From Ignavibacteriae bacterium HGW-Ignavibacteriae-2 (GTDB taxonomy: Bacteria > Bacteroidota > Ignavibacteria > Ignavibacteriales > Melioribacteraceae): DNA of 64,000 nt. Location: the NCBI GenBank assembly GCA_002839805.1, contig PGYT01000003.1:20068-84067 (forward strand), in the 5' to 3' direction. The notes under the pieces were generated by a model, which had not been told where the DNA came from, searched no databases, and saw only the letters and a list, made by a program, of their open reading frames with translations. This document shows, piece after piece, positions 1 to 9,411 of the stretch; the first letter of the stretch is position 1, and every line of letters begins with the position of its first letter. The position numbers and the translations under genes are program-made.

Positions 1-735
1 CCGATGTTATTAAAGAATGAAAACAAGTCCCAAATTAGATCACTAAGCGGATCGGATTGGCGGAAACTAATTTTATACGGAATAATTTTTATTGCCCTAA
101 CACAAGGAACCATGTTTTTGGGATTATCGCTTTTACCCTCGGTAACCGTTAGTCTCATGCTAAATTTTACCCCGATTGTAGTGGCGATTATGGGAATATT
201 TTTAATAAATGAAATTCCCACCAAGCAGCAATGGTTCGGCTCTCTATTGTTTATAACTGGTATTTTGATTTTTTTTTCACCCACTTCTTTGGAAGGGAGC
301 AGAACATTAGGAATTATTGTGATGTCGCTTGGCGTGCTTTTTAATGCGGCATCCTCTGTATTGGGGAGGGATATTAATCGTAATATGAAACATTCTCCTA
401 TTGTGATTACAACTATTAGTATGACCATAGGTTCGGCAATATTATTAACCATAGGAATTTCACTCCACGGCTTTCCTTCTATAAGCTTTACAAATTGGAT
501 GCTCTTATTGTGGATGGCAGTAATTAACACAGCGTTCGCTTTTACTATGTGGAATAAAACGCTTCAGTCGTTAACAGCTATGGAATCAAGCATTATAAAC
601 GGGACAATGCTCATACAAATTGCATTATTAGCCTGGATATTTTTAGGAGAAGAAATTACTCTGATAGAGGGCGTTGGAATGATAATTGCCGCGGCGGGCG
701 CATTGATGGTCCAACTAAAAAGAAAATTAAAATAA
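1..735 (+). CDS. EamA/DMT-family drug/metabolite transporter, 5' end cut by window
   Basis: This is an inner-membrane transporter of the EamA (DMT) family; the substrate cannot be told from sequence. About eight hydrophobic segments are visible, forming most of one EamA repeat and a complete second one. The second ends in the usual pattern of a helix with LGEE, then a glycine-rich last helix (IIAAAGALMV) and a basic tail. Family members are normally near 300 residues with ten helices. Only 243 residues follow the first in-frame ATG, and the frame is still open at base 1, so the real start very likely lies upstream of the window. It ends 18 bases before the convergent small exported protein. 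Confident on family, unsure on role. Confidence 0.85.
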   Translation, partial: PMLLKNENKSQIRSLSGSDWRKLILYGIIFIALTQGTMFLGLSLLPSVTVSLMLNFTPIVVAIMGIFLINEIPTKQQWFGSLLFITGILIFFSPTSLEGSRTLGIIVMSLGVLFNAASSVLGRDINRNMKHSPIVITTISMTIGSAILLTIGISLHGFPSISFTNWMLLLWMAVINTAFAFTMWNKTLQSLTAMESSIINGTMLIQIALLAWIFLGEEITLIEGVGMIIAAAGALMVQLKRKLK

Positions 736-752
736 CTTGTTGATTCTAATAA

Positions 753-1349
753 CTAATTGCTGCGTACAGTAAAGAAAAGTATTACAGTTGCGGCAATTGA
801 CGCAACTGCTATGGCGGGTTCTAAAAGTGAAGCAAAAAACGGTTCATCGGGAATTCTACCATGTGTAAAAGAAAAAGAAATTGATTCATATTCCTTCACT
901 CGATCATAATCTATAGTGTCCCGATAGGTTTTAAGGAATTCATCCCCTTTAACAACAGCATCGTTTTCGTAAATTAAAAAATTACCTAAAAGCGAGATCT
1001 GCCTTTCCATTTTATAGCTGCCAAATAATCCGTCTTTATATGGATCAAGATAAATTGTGGAAATGTTTTTGACAGTATAAAATAATGATTTAATGCTTTT
1101 CGTTTTATTGTCGGTAACGTTCACCTTTTTACTTAAAGAATAGAGAGCCTGATTTTTTAAAATAGAATGTTCAGGCGCGCCGTTAAATTGAAGGTAATAA
1201 ACAACGTCTTCAAAGACAAAATCTTTGCTGATGTCGGTGATTGAAGAATCTATAAGGCTATTAATTATTTCAATATTCGTTTTGGTTTGTGCAACCGAAA
1301 CCATGTTGAAAAGCATCACAAATAATAAAATAGTTCGAAAATTTATCAA
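753..1349 (-). CDS. small exported membrane-anchored protein of unknown function
   Basis: I do not recognise this 198-residue protein. It starts with a clear signal peptide (basic start, hydrophobic core LLFVMLFNMV, likely cut near VAQ). A hydrophilic body rich in Asp, Tyr and Lys follows, with a single transmembrane helix at the extreme C-terminus (about residues 175-194, ending in FFTVRSN). That layout suggests a periplasmic domain tethered by its C-terminus. The body has no cysteines and no motif I can name. It is convergent with the transporter before it and lies just downstream of htpX on the same strand, separated by a terminator-like hairpin, so it is probably its own unit. It could also be a lineage-specific envelope protein. 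Confidence 0.6.
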   Translation of the reverse strand: MINFRTILLFVMLFNMVSVAQTKTNIEIINSLIDSSITDISKDFVFEDVVYYLQFNGAPEHSILKNQALYSLSKKVNVTDNKTKSIKSLFYTVKNISTIYLDPYKDGLFGSYKMERQISLLGNFLIYENDAVVKGDEFLKTYRDTIDYDRVKEYESISFSFTHGRIPDEPFFASLLEPAIAVASIAATVILFFTVRSN

Positions 1350-1418
1350 AACTCATCTTAAATGATTATAGAATATTTCAAACATAACTATAGAAAGGGA
1401 TAAAAATCAATTGAGTTG

Positions 1419-1448
1419 AAAAAGAAAGAGCCGTGAATGCGGCTCTTA
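1419..1448 (-). terminator. intrinsic terminator after htpX
   Basis: On the minus strand an 8-bp perfect stem (AAGAGCCG/CGGCTCTT) with a 6-base loop is followed by a T-rich run (TTCTTTTTC). It lies 7 bases beyond the htpX stop codon. Confidence 0.75.
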
Positions 1449-1454
1449 TATTCT

Positions 1455-2300
1455 TTATCTTCTACCTCCGGCAATTTCCTGGAGTCGTTTAATTCTTTCT
1501 TCAGAAGAAGGATGGGTTGAAAATAAACGCGCTAAAGCTTTACCGGATAATGGATTTACAATAAACATATGCGCTGTAGCCGTTTCTGCGTTTCTCATCG
1601 GAATTTGAGCGTTGCCCGCAGATAATTTGGCAAGTGCCGAAGCAAGAGCCAGGGGTTTTCCTGAAATTTCAGCACCGCCGGAATCAGCACCATACTCACG
1701 CGAACGTGATATTGCCAGTTGAATTAATACAGCCACCAAAGGGGCTAAAATCATTAGCGCCAAATCAGCAAATATGTTTCCGTCTTTCTCATCTCTTCCA
1801 CCGAACATAGCTGCCCATCCAGCCATACGAGCGATAAGTGTAATGGTTCCAACAAGAGTCGCGGCAATTGTACTTACTAAAATATCTCTGTTTTTTATAT
1901 GCGACAATTCATGTGCTATTACACCTTCCAATTCATCTTGCGATAACATTTTTAATATTCCGGTTGTAACTGCTACAGCTCCATTTTGGGGATTCCTGCC
2001 TGTAGCAAATGCGTTAGGTGTGGGATTCTCGATTATGTATACTTTAGGCATCGGAAGCAATGCGTTGGAAGCTAAATTTTCAACTGTATTATATAGTTTA
2101 GGAGCGTCTTCTCGTGAGACCTTACGCGCTTTGTACATTGAAAGTACAATTTTATCGGAAAACCAATAAGAGCCGAAATTGAGCGCGAGTGCAAATATGA
2201 AGGCAATCATCATCCCTGTTTGTCCACCGAGCAGGGATCCGACGACAATAAAAAGTATCATCATAAAAGCCATGAGAAGGGTTGTTTTCATCGTATTCAT
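1455..2300 (-). CDS. htpX: HtpX, membrane zinc metalloprotease
   Basis: HtpX is an M48B inner-membrane protease that degrades misfolded membrane proteins, working beside FtsH. The zinc site is visible as HELSH (H130, E131, H134), with the third ligand in SREYGAD about 70 residues later. Two N-terminal transmembrane segments and two more after the HELSH motif match the family. The 281-residue length is typical of HtpX (about 280-295). The upstream sequence carries AAAGGAAATTTT before the ATG, a plausible ribosome site. The gene is transcribed divergently from the PorV/PorQ gene across a 203-base AT-rich gap and ends at a hairpin terminator. Nothing looks broken. Confidence 0.95.
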   Translation of the reverse strand: MNTMKTTLLMAFMMILFIVVGSLLGGQTGMMIAFIFALALNFGSYWFSDKIVLSMYKARKVSREDAPKLYNTVENLASNALLPMPKVYIIENPTPNAFATGRNPQNGAVAVTTGILKMLSQDELEGVIAHELSHIKNRDILVSTIAATLVGTITLIARMAGWAAMFGGRDEKDGNIFADLALMILAPLVAVLIQLAISRSREYGADSGGAEISGKPLALASALAKLSAGNAQIPMRNAETATAHMFIVNPLSGKALARLFSTHPSSEERIKRLQEIAGGRR

Positions 2301-2503
2301 AAAATTTCCTTTAATCTTTCCTCATTTGTGTTATATTAAATAAATGGTTTTATTAACGAATTATTATAACATATATTACGTTCAAATTGTTCCTGGTCTT
2401 ATACATAGACTTTAATAAAATTAAATATATTAAAACGGGTTATATTTATGACTTGCATAATATATCGAACATAAGTAAAATCGTCAATTAAAATGAGGAA
2501 TTT

Positions 2504-3436
2504 ATGCAAAGGATACTTATAGCGGTTTTTTTGATTATTACGATTACGCATTCGGCAATTGCCCAAAATACATACGATTTTCTGAGATTAGACCCAAGTC
2601 CGCGCGCTGCTGCGTTAGCCGGAAGTTATGTTGCTAACACAGATGACCCGAATGTTGTGTTTTATAATCCTGCCGGAATTGTATCCTTAGAAGAAAATCC
2701 AATTTCTCTTTCATACTTTAAACACCTTGTTGATATTAATTCGGCGAGCATAGCGTATTCGCAAAATTTTGAAAGTATTGGCAGATTTGCAGCCGGCATT
2801 CAATATATCAATTACGGAAGTTTTACCAAATCCAACGAGTTGGGAGAAAGATTGGGTGAATTTAATGCTTCTGAAATTGCCATTTTAGTTGGGTACGGAG
2901 GCGCTTTGGATGAAAATTTCCACTATGGCGCAAATGTTAAATTTATTTATTCGGGTATTGAGGAGTATTACTCTACCGGTATGGCCGTGGATTTAGGAAT
3001 GCAGTATTTATGGCTGGAACAGGGCTGGAATTTCGGGATATCAATACAGAATTTAGGTTCGCAAATTAAAACTTATTTCAGTGCACGGGAAGATTTGCCG
3101 CTTAATGTCCAGATAGGGTTTTCAAAAAAATTACAACATATGCCGTTCGAATTCTTTTTTGCATTTAATAAATTGAACCAGGACGAGGGTGGTTTTTCTG
3201 AAAGGTTCAGCAACATTACGGCTGGAGGAGAATTCAGATTAAGCAATGTAATTCGACTTAGATTAGGCTACGACAATGAGAAACGAAAAGAATTGAAAGT
3301 GGGCACTACCGCAGGCTTAGCCGGATTCAATTTGGGACTAGGTATAATTACAAATGGTTATAACATTGATTATTCTTTCAGCTCATTGGGCTCGATTGGC
3401 GCGATGCACAGGTTTGGTATTACTACTCAGATTTAG
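2504..3436 (+). CDS. PorV/PorQ-family outer-membrane protein
   Basis: This is an exported outer-membrane beta-barrel of the PorV/PorQ (UPF0164-like) group, whose best known members belong to the type IX secretion apparatus. A signal peptide (residues 1-20, cut after IAQ) is followed by the family signature: FLRLDPSPRAAALAGSYVA, then a DDPNVVFYNPAG loop. The remainder alternates in amphipathic strands and ends with a C-terminal strand finishing in FGITTQI. The length of 310 residues fits. The start is backed by GAGG seven bases upstream. No other type IX component is in this window, so a secretion role is only a possibility. Its last codon overlaps the convergent TPR gene by four bases. Confidence 0.8.
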   Translation: MQRILIAVFLIITITHSAIAQNTYDFLRLDPSPRAAALAGSYVANTDDPNVVFYNPAGIVSLEENPISLSYFKHLVDINSASIAYSQNFESIGRFAAGIQYINYGSFTKSNELGERLGEFNASEIAILVGYGGALDENFHYGANVKFIYSGIEEYYSTGMAVDLGMQYLWLEQGWNFGISIQNLGSQIKTYFSAREDLPLNVQIGFSKKLQHMPFEFFFAFNKLNQDEGGFSERFSNITAGGEFRLSNVIRLRLGYDNEKRKELKVGTTAGLAGFNLGLGIITNGYNIDYSFSSLGSIGAMHRFGITTQI

Positions 3437-4581
3437 TGTTGATCTTTAATTCGAGCTAATTCTTTTTTTGCTTTAGAATAAGATTCATTATATTCTCTGT
3501 AATCAAGGACTTGTTCAAATTTTTTAATGGCTTTTTTAGTATCACCAAAACGAGCGTAAATTTTACCTAAATACAAACCGGCATTAATTAAAAATCCGGA
3601 TTCCTCGTCTTCGTCAAGTTTATTGGATGCAGTTTCGCAGATTTCAAAATAATACTTTGCTGAATCGTATTTACTTATCTCATCATAATATGCTCCTAAA
3701 TAATAAACGGCCTCCCGTTTTGCAACATCGTTGTAACCGGGCATTCCAGCATTACTTCTTTTAAATATTTCCCTAAATATTGGCGCCGCGGTTTTGTAGC
3801 TGTTAGTACGAATCCATATACGTCCCAATAAACTCTGAAATTTTGGATTATCTGGATACTGAGACGTAAGTTTCAGCGTATAATCCATCGCTTTATCATA
3901 ATTATTCTCTATACTGAAATAAGAAGTTGCCAGAAAATAAAGTGATTCGATTTTAGCATATTTGCCATCCCTTGAAACATAGTCCAGTTGTTTTAATCCC
4001 TTCTCTTTATCCCCTTTTGGGAAGAATACCATGAAAGGTTTTACCGCTGGGAATTTTTCCGGAATTACAGAGGCGTAATAGTTATATATCCCAAATCCTA
4101 ATTGAACATCAATGTTTTTAGGATCAGCAGAATAGGCGCTGTATACAAGGGGTAAAGCATCTTTGCCGTCTAAGGCGGCATCGAACCAGTTTTCGCGATA
4201 GGCATACAATCTGCCTCTAAAACCCAGAGAGCCGCCCTTAAAAAAAAGAGCGTCAACATTTTTAGGGTCTTTATCAAGAATATCATCGCAAAAATCTATT
4301 ACATACTCCAGTCTATCTATAAACTGATCGTCATATTTTTCATTGGAGAAATCGAGTAGAATTTTCCACCATAATATCATTGTATCAAAAAAATATCCCG
4401 CGGGTTGTTTGGGAAATTCTTTTATAACAAGCCCGAATGTAGTTTTAGCTTCGCTTAATTTTATATTGTATATCTGATCTATTCCTGCCGTAATTAGAGA
4501 ATCGAACCTGGTATTGTTGGCATATGTGTTGGAATTGCATACTATCACAAATATTATGAGGAGCGAAATTTTTTTTGTCAC
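3433..4581 (-). CDS. exported tetratricopeptide-repeat protein
   Basis: A periplasmic repeat protein of unassigned function, 382 residues. A signal peptide (residues 1-21, ending TYA) is followed by helical TPR-like repeats. The clearest are near residues 30-65, 205-250 and 310-375, the last carrying the typical GLYLGKIYARFGDTKKAIKKF pattern. The middle part, with GGSLGFRGRLYAYRENWFDA and GFGIYNYYASVIPE, resembles Bacteroidota/Ignavibacteria proteins annotated only as TPR-containing. TPR arrays act as protein-binding scaffolds; no catalytic motif is present. It is tail-to-tail with the PorV/PorQ gene (4-base overlap), which need not mean a shared role. It is preceded by a 427-base gap and is probably monocistronic. 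Confidence 0.75.
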   Translation of the reverse strand: MTKKISLLIIFVIVCNSNTYANNTRFDSLITAGIDQIYNIKLSEAKTTFGLVIKEFPKQPAGYFFDTMILWWKILLDFSNEKYDDQFIDRLEYVIDFCDDILDKDPKNVDALFFKGGSLGFRGRLYAYRENWFDAALDGKDALPLVYSAYSADPKNIDVQLGFGIYNYYASVIPEKFPAVKPFMVFFPKGDKEKGLKQLDYVSRDGKYAKIESLYFLATSYFSIENNYDKAMDYTLKLTSQYPDNPKFQSLLGRIWIRTNSYKTAAPIFREIFKRSNAGMPGYNDVAKREAVYYLGAYYDEISKYDSAKYYFEICETASNKLDEDEESGFLINAGLYLGKIYARFGDTKKAIKKFEQVLDYREYNESYSKAKKELARIKDQH

Positions 4582-5008
4582 TTCTAATTTCCGTAATAAT
4601 TTATAGATGTAAAAATATTATTTTTATTGTTTCTCCGGTAGTATACAAAATTATGAACACACAGTTTCAGAATTCAGTTGATACGTAAGTTGAATTATTT
4701 ATTTGATTATAAGCAGAGTCACTTAAATCAAAATGAAAAGATTTAATATATTCCCGCTATAAAAACTATTACATAAAGAAAATATAAATTGTGTTATTTT
4801 CAAGAGAAGAAAAATTCCTTCCTGACCTGGATCAAAAAATCCTGGAAGGATATTTGAATATAAAAAATTGGGTTTCCTGTTTTTGAATGAATGGGTTTTG
4901 ACTTGGTCAAGTGTTAAAAGCTATAGTAGAACGTTAGAATTGCTGTAGTTATGGTGTTTATAATCAAAAAAAAATAAACTTGTTTAATGTTGCATCCGGA
5001 AAAATATA
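4582..5008. other. 427-base non-coding gap between divergent TPR and ClC genes, with one stem-loop
   Basis: AT-rich and without a plausible gene. It must hold the promoters of the two divergent genes. The one structured element is at 4816-4850: an outer stem TCCTTCC/GGAAGGA and an inner stem GGAT/ATCC. It has no T-run after it, so it is not an obvious terminator. I see no tRNA or repeat. Confidence 0.4.
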
Positions 5009-7072
5009 ATGGCGACTTTAAAAAAACTTTATAACACTTTGTCGGACAGAATATATTTGTTCGTTGAAAAAGCTAAACTAACGGAACATACTTTTCTAAT
5101 TATAGTAGCAATAATTATAGGAGTTCTGGCGGGGTTTGCCGCTATCGCAATTCGTTTTATGATTGAGGAGATTTCACTATTATCATTCCCCGGCGACGGC
5201 ACTCTTCTGGATAATATTATTAACTCACCTTGGTATGTGAAACTGCTAATTCCAATACTGGGCGGATTGATCGTAGGACCTTTAATATACTTTTTCGCCC
5301 CAGAGGCAAAAGGACATGGTGTGCCTGAAGTTATGCAGGCTATTTTGCTTAAAGGTGGAAAGATACGCCCAAGGGTAGCTTTAATTAAAGCTCTAGCCTC
5401 CGCAATAACAATAGGTACAGGCGGATCAGTAGGGCGGGAAGGACCTATTATTCAAATAGGTTCCAGTATTGGATCTACAGTGGGACAGTTTTTCAGGATA
5501 CCCAGTAAACGGTTAAAAACATTAGTCGGGTGCGGTGCTGCTGCGGGCATAGCGGCCGCATTCAACGCTCCAATTGCCGGTGCCTTATTTGCCGTAGAGA
5601 TAATACTGATGGATTTTGCTGTGGCCCAATTTTCGCCTATAGTCATTTCATCGGTTATGGCTACTGTTATTTCTCATACTTTCGAGGGCAATTTATCAAC
5701 ATTTGTAGTCCCTAAGTATTCATATGCTTCACCTTACGAGATGATATTGTACTTTATACTTGGTGCGTTGGCGGGACTTGTCTCATTTCTATTTATAAAA
5801 ACACTTTATTTCTCCGAAGATTTTTTCGACAACAAGTTCAAATTTCCCGAATATTTTAAACCTGTTGTAGGAGGTGTAGGTATTGGAATTATAGCCTTGT
5901 TATTCCCGGAAATTATGGGCGTTGGCTACGATTCAATAAATAATGCTTTACAAGGCAATATGCTTTGGCAGGCCGCCCTTGCTTTGTTATTCGTAAAAAT
6001 ACTTGCAACTTCATTAACATTGGGCACGGGGGGATCTGGCGGTATATTTGCTCCATCTCTGTTTATGGGAGCTACGCTTGGAGCGTTTTTCGGATACTTT
6101 GTAAATACATTGTTTCCCGGATACACTGCCGGACCTGGCGCATATGCGCTCGTTGCTATGGGAGGACTAGTTGCCGGCACTACACGTGCACCGATTACCG
6201 CTATTATTATTGTGTTTGAGCTGACTAACGATTATCGAATAATACTGCCTCTGATGATTACATGTATCATTAGTACAATTCTTTCCTCTAAGCTTTCCAG
6301 AGAATCTATTTACACGCTTAAACTATTGCTTCGTAATATAAATCTTAAAGAAGGTACAGAAACTAATGTAATGGAATCCATTTTTGTAAAGGAAGTATAT
6401 AACAGTAGTTTCGACAGTATAAATGTATCTGACAATTTCAGCAAAATTGTAAATAATGTTATTCAAGGAAAAGCTATTGATTATCCGGTTGTTGATAATC
6501 ATGGGATTGTTGTTGGTATGATTTCAATGTATGATATTAAAGATTACCTTTTCGAAAAAGAATCCTTAAGTAATTTGTTAATTGCAAACGATCTTGCAAG
6601 TCACCGTTATGAATGCGTGACCGTTGATGATAATTGTAAAACGGCTCTCGATAAAATTGCTAAATACGATCTTGAAGGATTGCCTGTGGTCGCCATCGAC
6701 AGACAAAAAATTATTGGTATGATCTGGAGAAAAGAAATTCAGGACGCTTATCAAAAAGAAATTGAACGCAGAGAAATAACATCAAATCTTGCAAGCAGTA
6801 TTAACATGCATGATGCGGAAAAAACTATTCAGTTTCTCGAAGGATATTCGATAGCCGAAATTAAACCACCCGGCTCATTTCTAAATAAATCGATAAGAGA
6901 GCTTAATATTCGTGCAAAATATGGAATTGATGTATTATCGATAAAAACTTCAACCGCTAACAGCAGTGCAATAAAAGCAATTCCAAGCTCAGAATATATT
7001 ATTAGGGAAAACGATACTTTGGTTGTAGCGGGGGAAATAGGTAATATAAATCTCCTCAGAAATATTCCATAA
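5009..7072 (+). CDS. ClC-family chloride channel/transporter with CBS and TrkA-C regulatory domains
   Basis: An inner-membrane ClC protein moving chloride or a similar anion. The core (residues about 25-440) shows the three anion-pathway motifs: GHGVPE (102-107), GREGP with the gating glutamate E144, and GGSGGIFAPSLFMGA. Two CBS domains follow (about 455-580), then a C-terminal TrkA-C-like domain (about 600-687, SIAEIKPPGSFLNKSIREL), which would sense a nucleotide or ion. The first motif has His where E. coli ClC-ec1 has its chloride-binding Ser (GSGIP). In FAVEIIL the position of the proton glutamate (second E of the EE pair in ClC-ec1) appears to be Ile, which by family knowledge may favour channel rather than antiporter behaviour. 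The ATG start lacks a strong ribosome site. Stand-alone gene. Confidence 0.92.
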   Translation: MATLKKLYNTLSDRIYLFVEKAKLTEHTFLIIVAIIIGVLAGFAAIAIRFMIEEISLLSFPGDGTLLDNIINSPWYVKLLIPILGGLIVGPLIYFFAPEAKGHGVPEVMQAILLKGGKIRPRVALIKALASAITIGTGGSVGREGPIIQIGSSIGSTVGQFFRIPSKRLKTLVGCGAAAGIAAAFNAPIAGALFAVEIILMDFAVAQFSPIVISSVMATVISHTFEGNLSTFVVPKYSYASPYEMILYFILGALAGLVSFLFIKTLYFSEDFFDNKFKFPEYFKPVVGGVGIGIIALLFPEIMGVGYDSINNALQGNMLWQAALALLFVKILATSLTLGTGGSGGIFAPSLFMGATLGAFFGYFVNTLFPGYTAGPGAYALVAMGGLVAGTTRAPITAIIIVFELTNDYRIILPLMITCIISTILSSKLSRESIYTLKLLLRNINLKEGTETNVMESIFVKEVYNSSFDSINVSDNFSKIVNNVIQGKAIDYPVVDNHGIVVGMISMYDIKDYLFEKESLSNLLIANDLASHRYECVTVDDNCKTALDKIAKYDLEGLPVVAIDRQKIIGMIWRKEIQDAYQKEIERREITSNLASSINMHDAEKTIQFLEGYSIAEIKPPGSFLNKSIRELNIRAKYGIDVLSIKTSTANSSAIKAIPSSEYIIRENDTLVVAGEIGNINLLRNIP

Positions 7073-7406
7073 GTTTACCAATTCATGTGGAGTTGATTCA
7101 ATTTTTCCATCAAAAAACGAAATTAGATTTATTGGGTTCGTTATACCGTGCAAGACTAATATAAGTAGTTTAGTTAAACTATTTGACGAATTGATGATGC
7201 GTCATTTAACATCAAGCCAGTATTTGTATTTATATGAGAGTTTGGAGACTTGACCTTTTTTTTGAAAGTATGCAGTATTTGGTATAAAACCATTAGTTAA
7301 TTGCTTCAATGTGAAATAAAAGTAGGTTTGCATATAACATTGTTTTGTATTGGAAAGTCTTTATTGTTATTTTGCGCCTCGAATTTAAATAAGAGAATAA
7401 AGGTAT
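7073..7406. other. 334-base non-coding gap before aspS with a perfect palindrome
   Basis: No gene is visible. At 7166-7181 there is a perfect inverted repeat TAGTTTA-GT-TAAACTA, the shape of a dimeric repressor site. It sits about 225 bases before the aspS start. No T-box or other tRNA-synthetase leader is recognisable. Confidence 0.35.
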
Positions 7407-9173
7407 ATGAAGTTTAACAGAAGAACTCATACTTGTGGTGAGTTGAAAGAAGAGAATATCGGTCAACAAGTTGTACTAAATGGCTGGGTCGACACTAGAA
7501 GAGATCTTGGCGGAGTTATATTTATTGATATTCGGGATCGGCATGGAATTACACAAATAGTTTTTGAACCATCCTTCAATGAAACTGCGCACGAAATTGG
7601 TAAAGATTTAAGAAGTGAATTTGTTATCTCTATTGAGGGTAAAGTTCGCAGAAGACCGGAAGGTACTGAAAATTCTGGTATTACAACCGGATATGTTGAT
7701 GTAATGGTGGAGAGAGTCGTAGTGCTAAATAAATCGCTTACTCCCCCTTTCCAAATTAAGGATGGTGTGGAAGTAAATGAGGATGTTCGTCTAAAATACA
7801 GATATCTTGATTTACGCAGAAAAGAAATGCAGGACAATATGATTCTGCGTCATAAAATGTATCAATCGGTTAGAAAATATTTTGACGCCAACTCATTTGT
7901 TGAAATTGAAACTCCGGTTTTAATGAAAAGTACTCCTGAAGGGGCCAGAGATTTTCTTGTTCCCAGTAGGACTCACAAAGGAAGGTTTTATGCACTCCCA
8001 CAGTCTCCGCAACAATATAAACAGTTGCTTATGGTGGCGGGATTCGATAGATATTTTCAGATTGTAAAATGTTTTAGAGACGAGGATCTTAGAGCTGACC
8101 GTCAGCCGGAGTTTACGCAGATAGATTTAGAAATGTCCTTTGTTGACACAGAAGATGTTTTTGAGATTATGGAAGGCTTGATGAAACAATTGCTGAAAGA
8201 GGTGAAAGATTACGACCTTCAAACTCCAATTCCCCGTTTAACATTTAATGAAGCGATGGAAAAATACGGCAGCGATAAACCCGATCTTCGATTCGATCTT
8301 GAAATGACAACTCTTAACGAAACATTCGTTCAAACCGAATTTAAAGTGTTCAAAGATATTTTGGCTGAAAAAGGCGTTATTACAGGACTAAACGCAAAAG
8401 GTTGCGGTAGTTATACAAGGAATCAACTTGATGTGCTTACAGACTATGTGAAAAAATTAGGCGCCGGCGGTTTAATATGGATGCGTGTTAAAGAAGATGG
8501 TCTGGAAGCTCCAATCGCAAAATTTTTAACCGATAAAGAGAAAGCTGATCTTCAGGAATCATTAAAAGCGGAAGCTGGCGACCTTCTACTTATTCTTTCA
8601 GGACCCAAACTTAAAGCTCTTTCCATAATGGGAAATCTCCGTTTGGAAATTGGAAAAAGAATGGATTTAATTACGAAGAATAGTGACCCCAAATTATTAT
8701 GGGTTACTGATTTTCCATTATTAGAGTGGGATGAAGAATCTCAAAGATACTACGCTATGCACCATCCGTTTACCTCCCCTTACTTAGAAGAGGTTGATCT
8801 GTTGTCTTCTGATCCCGGAAAGGTTAGAGCCCGTGCTTACGACCTTGTACTAGACGGTAATGAAATTGCCGGTGGAAGTATAAGAATTCACGATGCTAAA
8901 TTACAGGCCCTTATGTTTAAAACACTTGGAATCACTCAGGAAGAGGCCGAACAGAAATTCGGGTTTCTAATGAATGCTTTCAAATACGGCGCCCCACCTC
9001 ACGGTGGAATTGCTTTTGGACTCGATAGACTTGCAATGCTATTTGCTGGCGAAAATTCAATTCGTGAAGTGATAGCATTTCCTAAAACAGCCAGCGGAAT
9101 GTCTTTAATGGATGAAGCTCCCTCCTTTGTTGATGAAACACAGTTAAAAGAATTGCATATTAAAATCCGATAG
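7407..9173 (+). CDS. aspS: aspartyl-tRNA synthetase
   Basis: Class IIb synthetase charging tRNA-Asp in the cytoplasm. The N-terminal OB-fold anticodon domain (about 1-110, GWVDTRRDLGGVIFIDIRDR) is followed by the catalytic domain with motif 2 (FRDEDLRADRQPEFTQ), the bacterial insertion domain (about 290-420) and motif 3 (GIAFGLDRLAMLFAG). The length of 588 residues is normal for the bacterial form. From sequence I cannot decide whether it is discriminating (tRNA-Asp only) or also charges tRNA-Asn; no gatCAB genes are in the window. It stands alone with an intrinsic terminator 25 bases after the stop. Confidence 0.97.
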   Translation: MKFNRRTHTCGELKEENIGQQVVLNGWVDTRRDLGGVIFIDIRDRHGITQIVFEPSFNETAHEIGKDLRSEFVISIEGKVRRRPEGTENSGITTGYVDVMVERVVVLNKSLTPPFQIKDGVEVNEDVRLKYRYLDLRRKEMQDNMILRHKMYQSVRKYFDANSFVEIETPVLMKSTPEGARDFLVPSRTHKGRFYALPQSPQQYKQLLMVAGFDRYFQIVKCFRDEDLRADRQPEFTQIDLEMSFVDTEDVFEIMEGLMKQLLKEVKDYDLQTPIPRLTFNEAMEKYGSDKPDLRFDLEMTTLNETFVQTEFKVFKDILAEKGVITGLNAKGCGSYTRNQLDVLTDYVKKLGAGGLIWMRVKEDGLEAPIAKFLTDKEKADLQESLKAEAGDLLLILSGPKLKALSIMGNLRLEIGKRMDLITKNSDPKLLWVTDFPLLEWDEESQRYYAMHHPFTSPYLEEVDLLSSDPGKVRARAYDLVLDGNEIAGGSIRIHDAKLQALMFKTLGITQEEAEQKFGFLMNAFKYGAPPHGGIAFGLDRLAMLFAGENSIREVIAFPKTASGMSLMDEAPSFVDETQLKELHIKIR

Positions 9174-9198
9174 TATTCTTATAAAATTTGTTATAAAT

Positions 9199-9236
9199 GA
9201 GCTCGTTCTTAATTTAAAGGGCGGGCTTTTTTTGTT
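9199..9236 (+). terminator. intrinsic terminator after aspS
   Basis: A 10-bp stem counted with G-U pairs (GAGCTCGTTC against GGGCGGGCTT), a 10-base loop and a run of seven T. Confidence 0.75.
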
Positions 9237-9411
9237 TTATAAAACGAATAATCTTCGAATTAAGCCTATAAACAAAACAAATCAGTTTTCCCAAGTAATA
9301 ATTACCTTGCTCTGAATCACAATGTAAATGTTACAGGTAAAAATGTAATTATTTTAGTGCATTTAAATATCTACTTCCTTATTTTTAGATTGAAACGAAA
9401 GAATAATGGCT

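Noticed and set aside
2504..3436. PorV/PorQ protein as evidence for a type IX secretion operon
   Set aside because: No porU, sprA, gldKLMN or CTD cargo genes are in the window, so only the family name is claimed.
4582..5008. tRNA or small protein gene in the gap
   Set aside because: No cloverleaf-like arrangement and no frame with a plausible start and composition.
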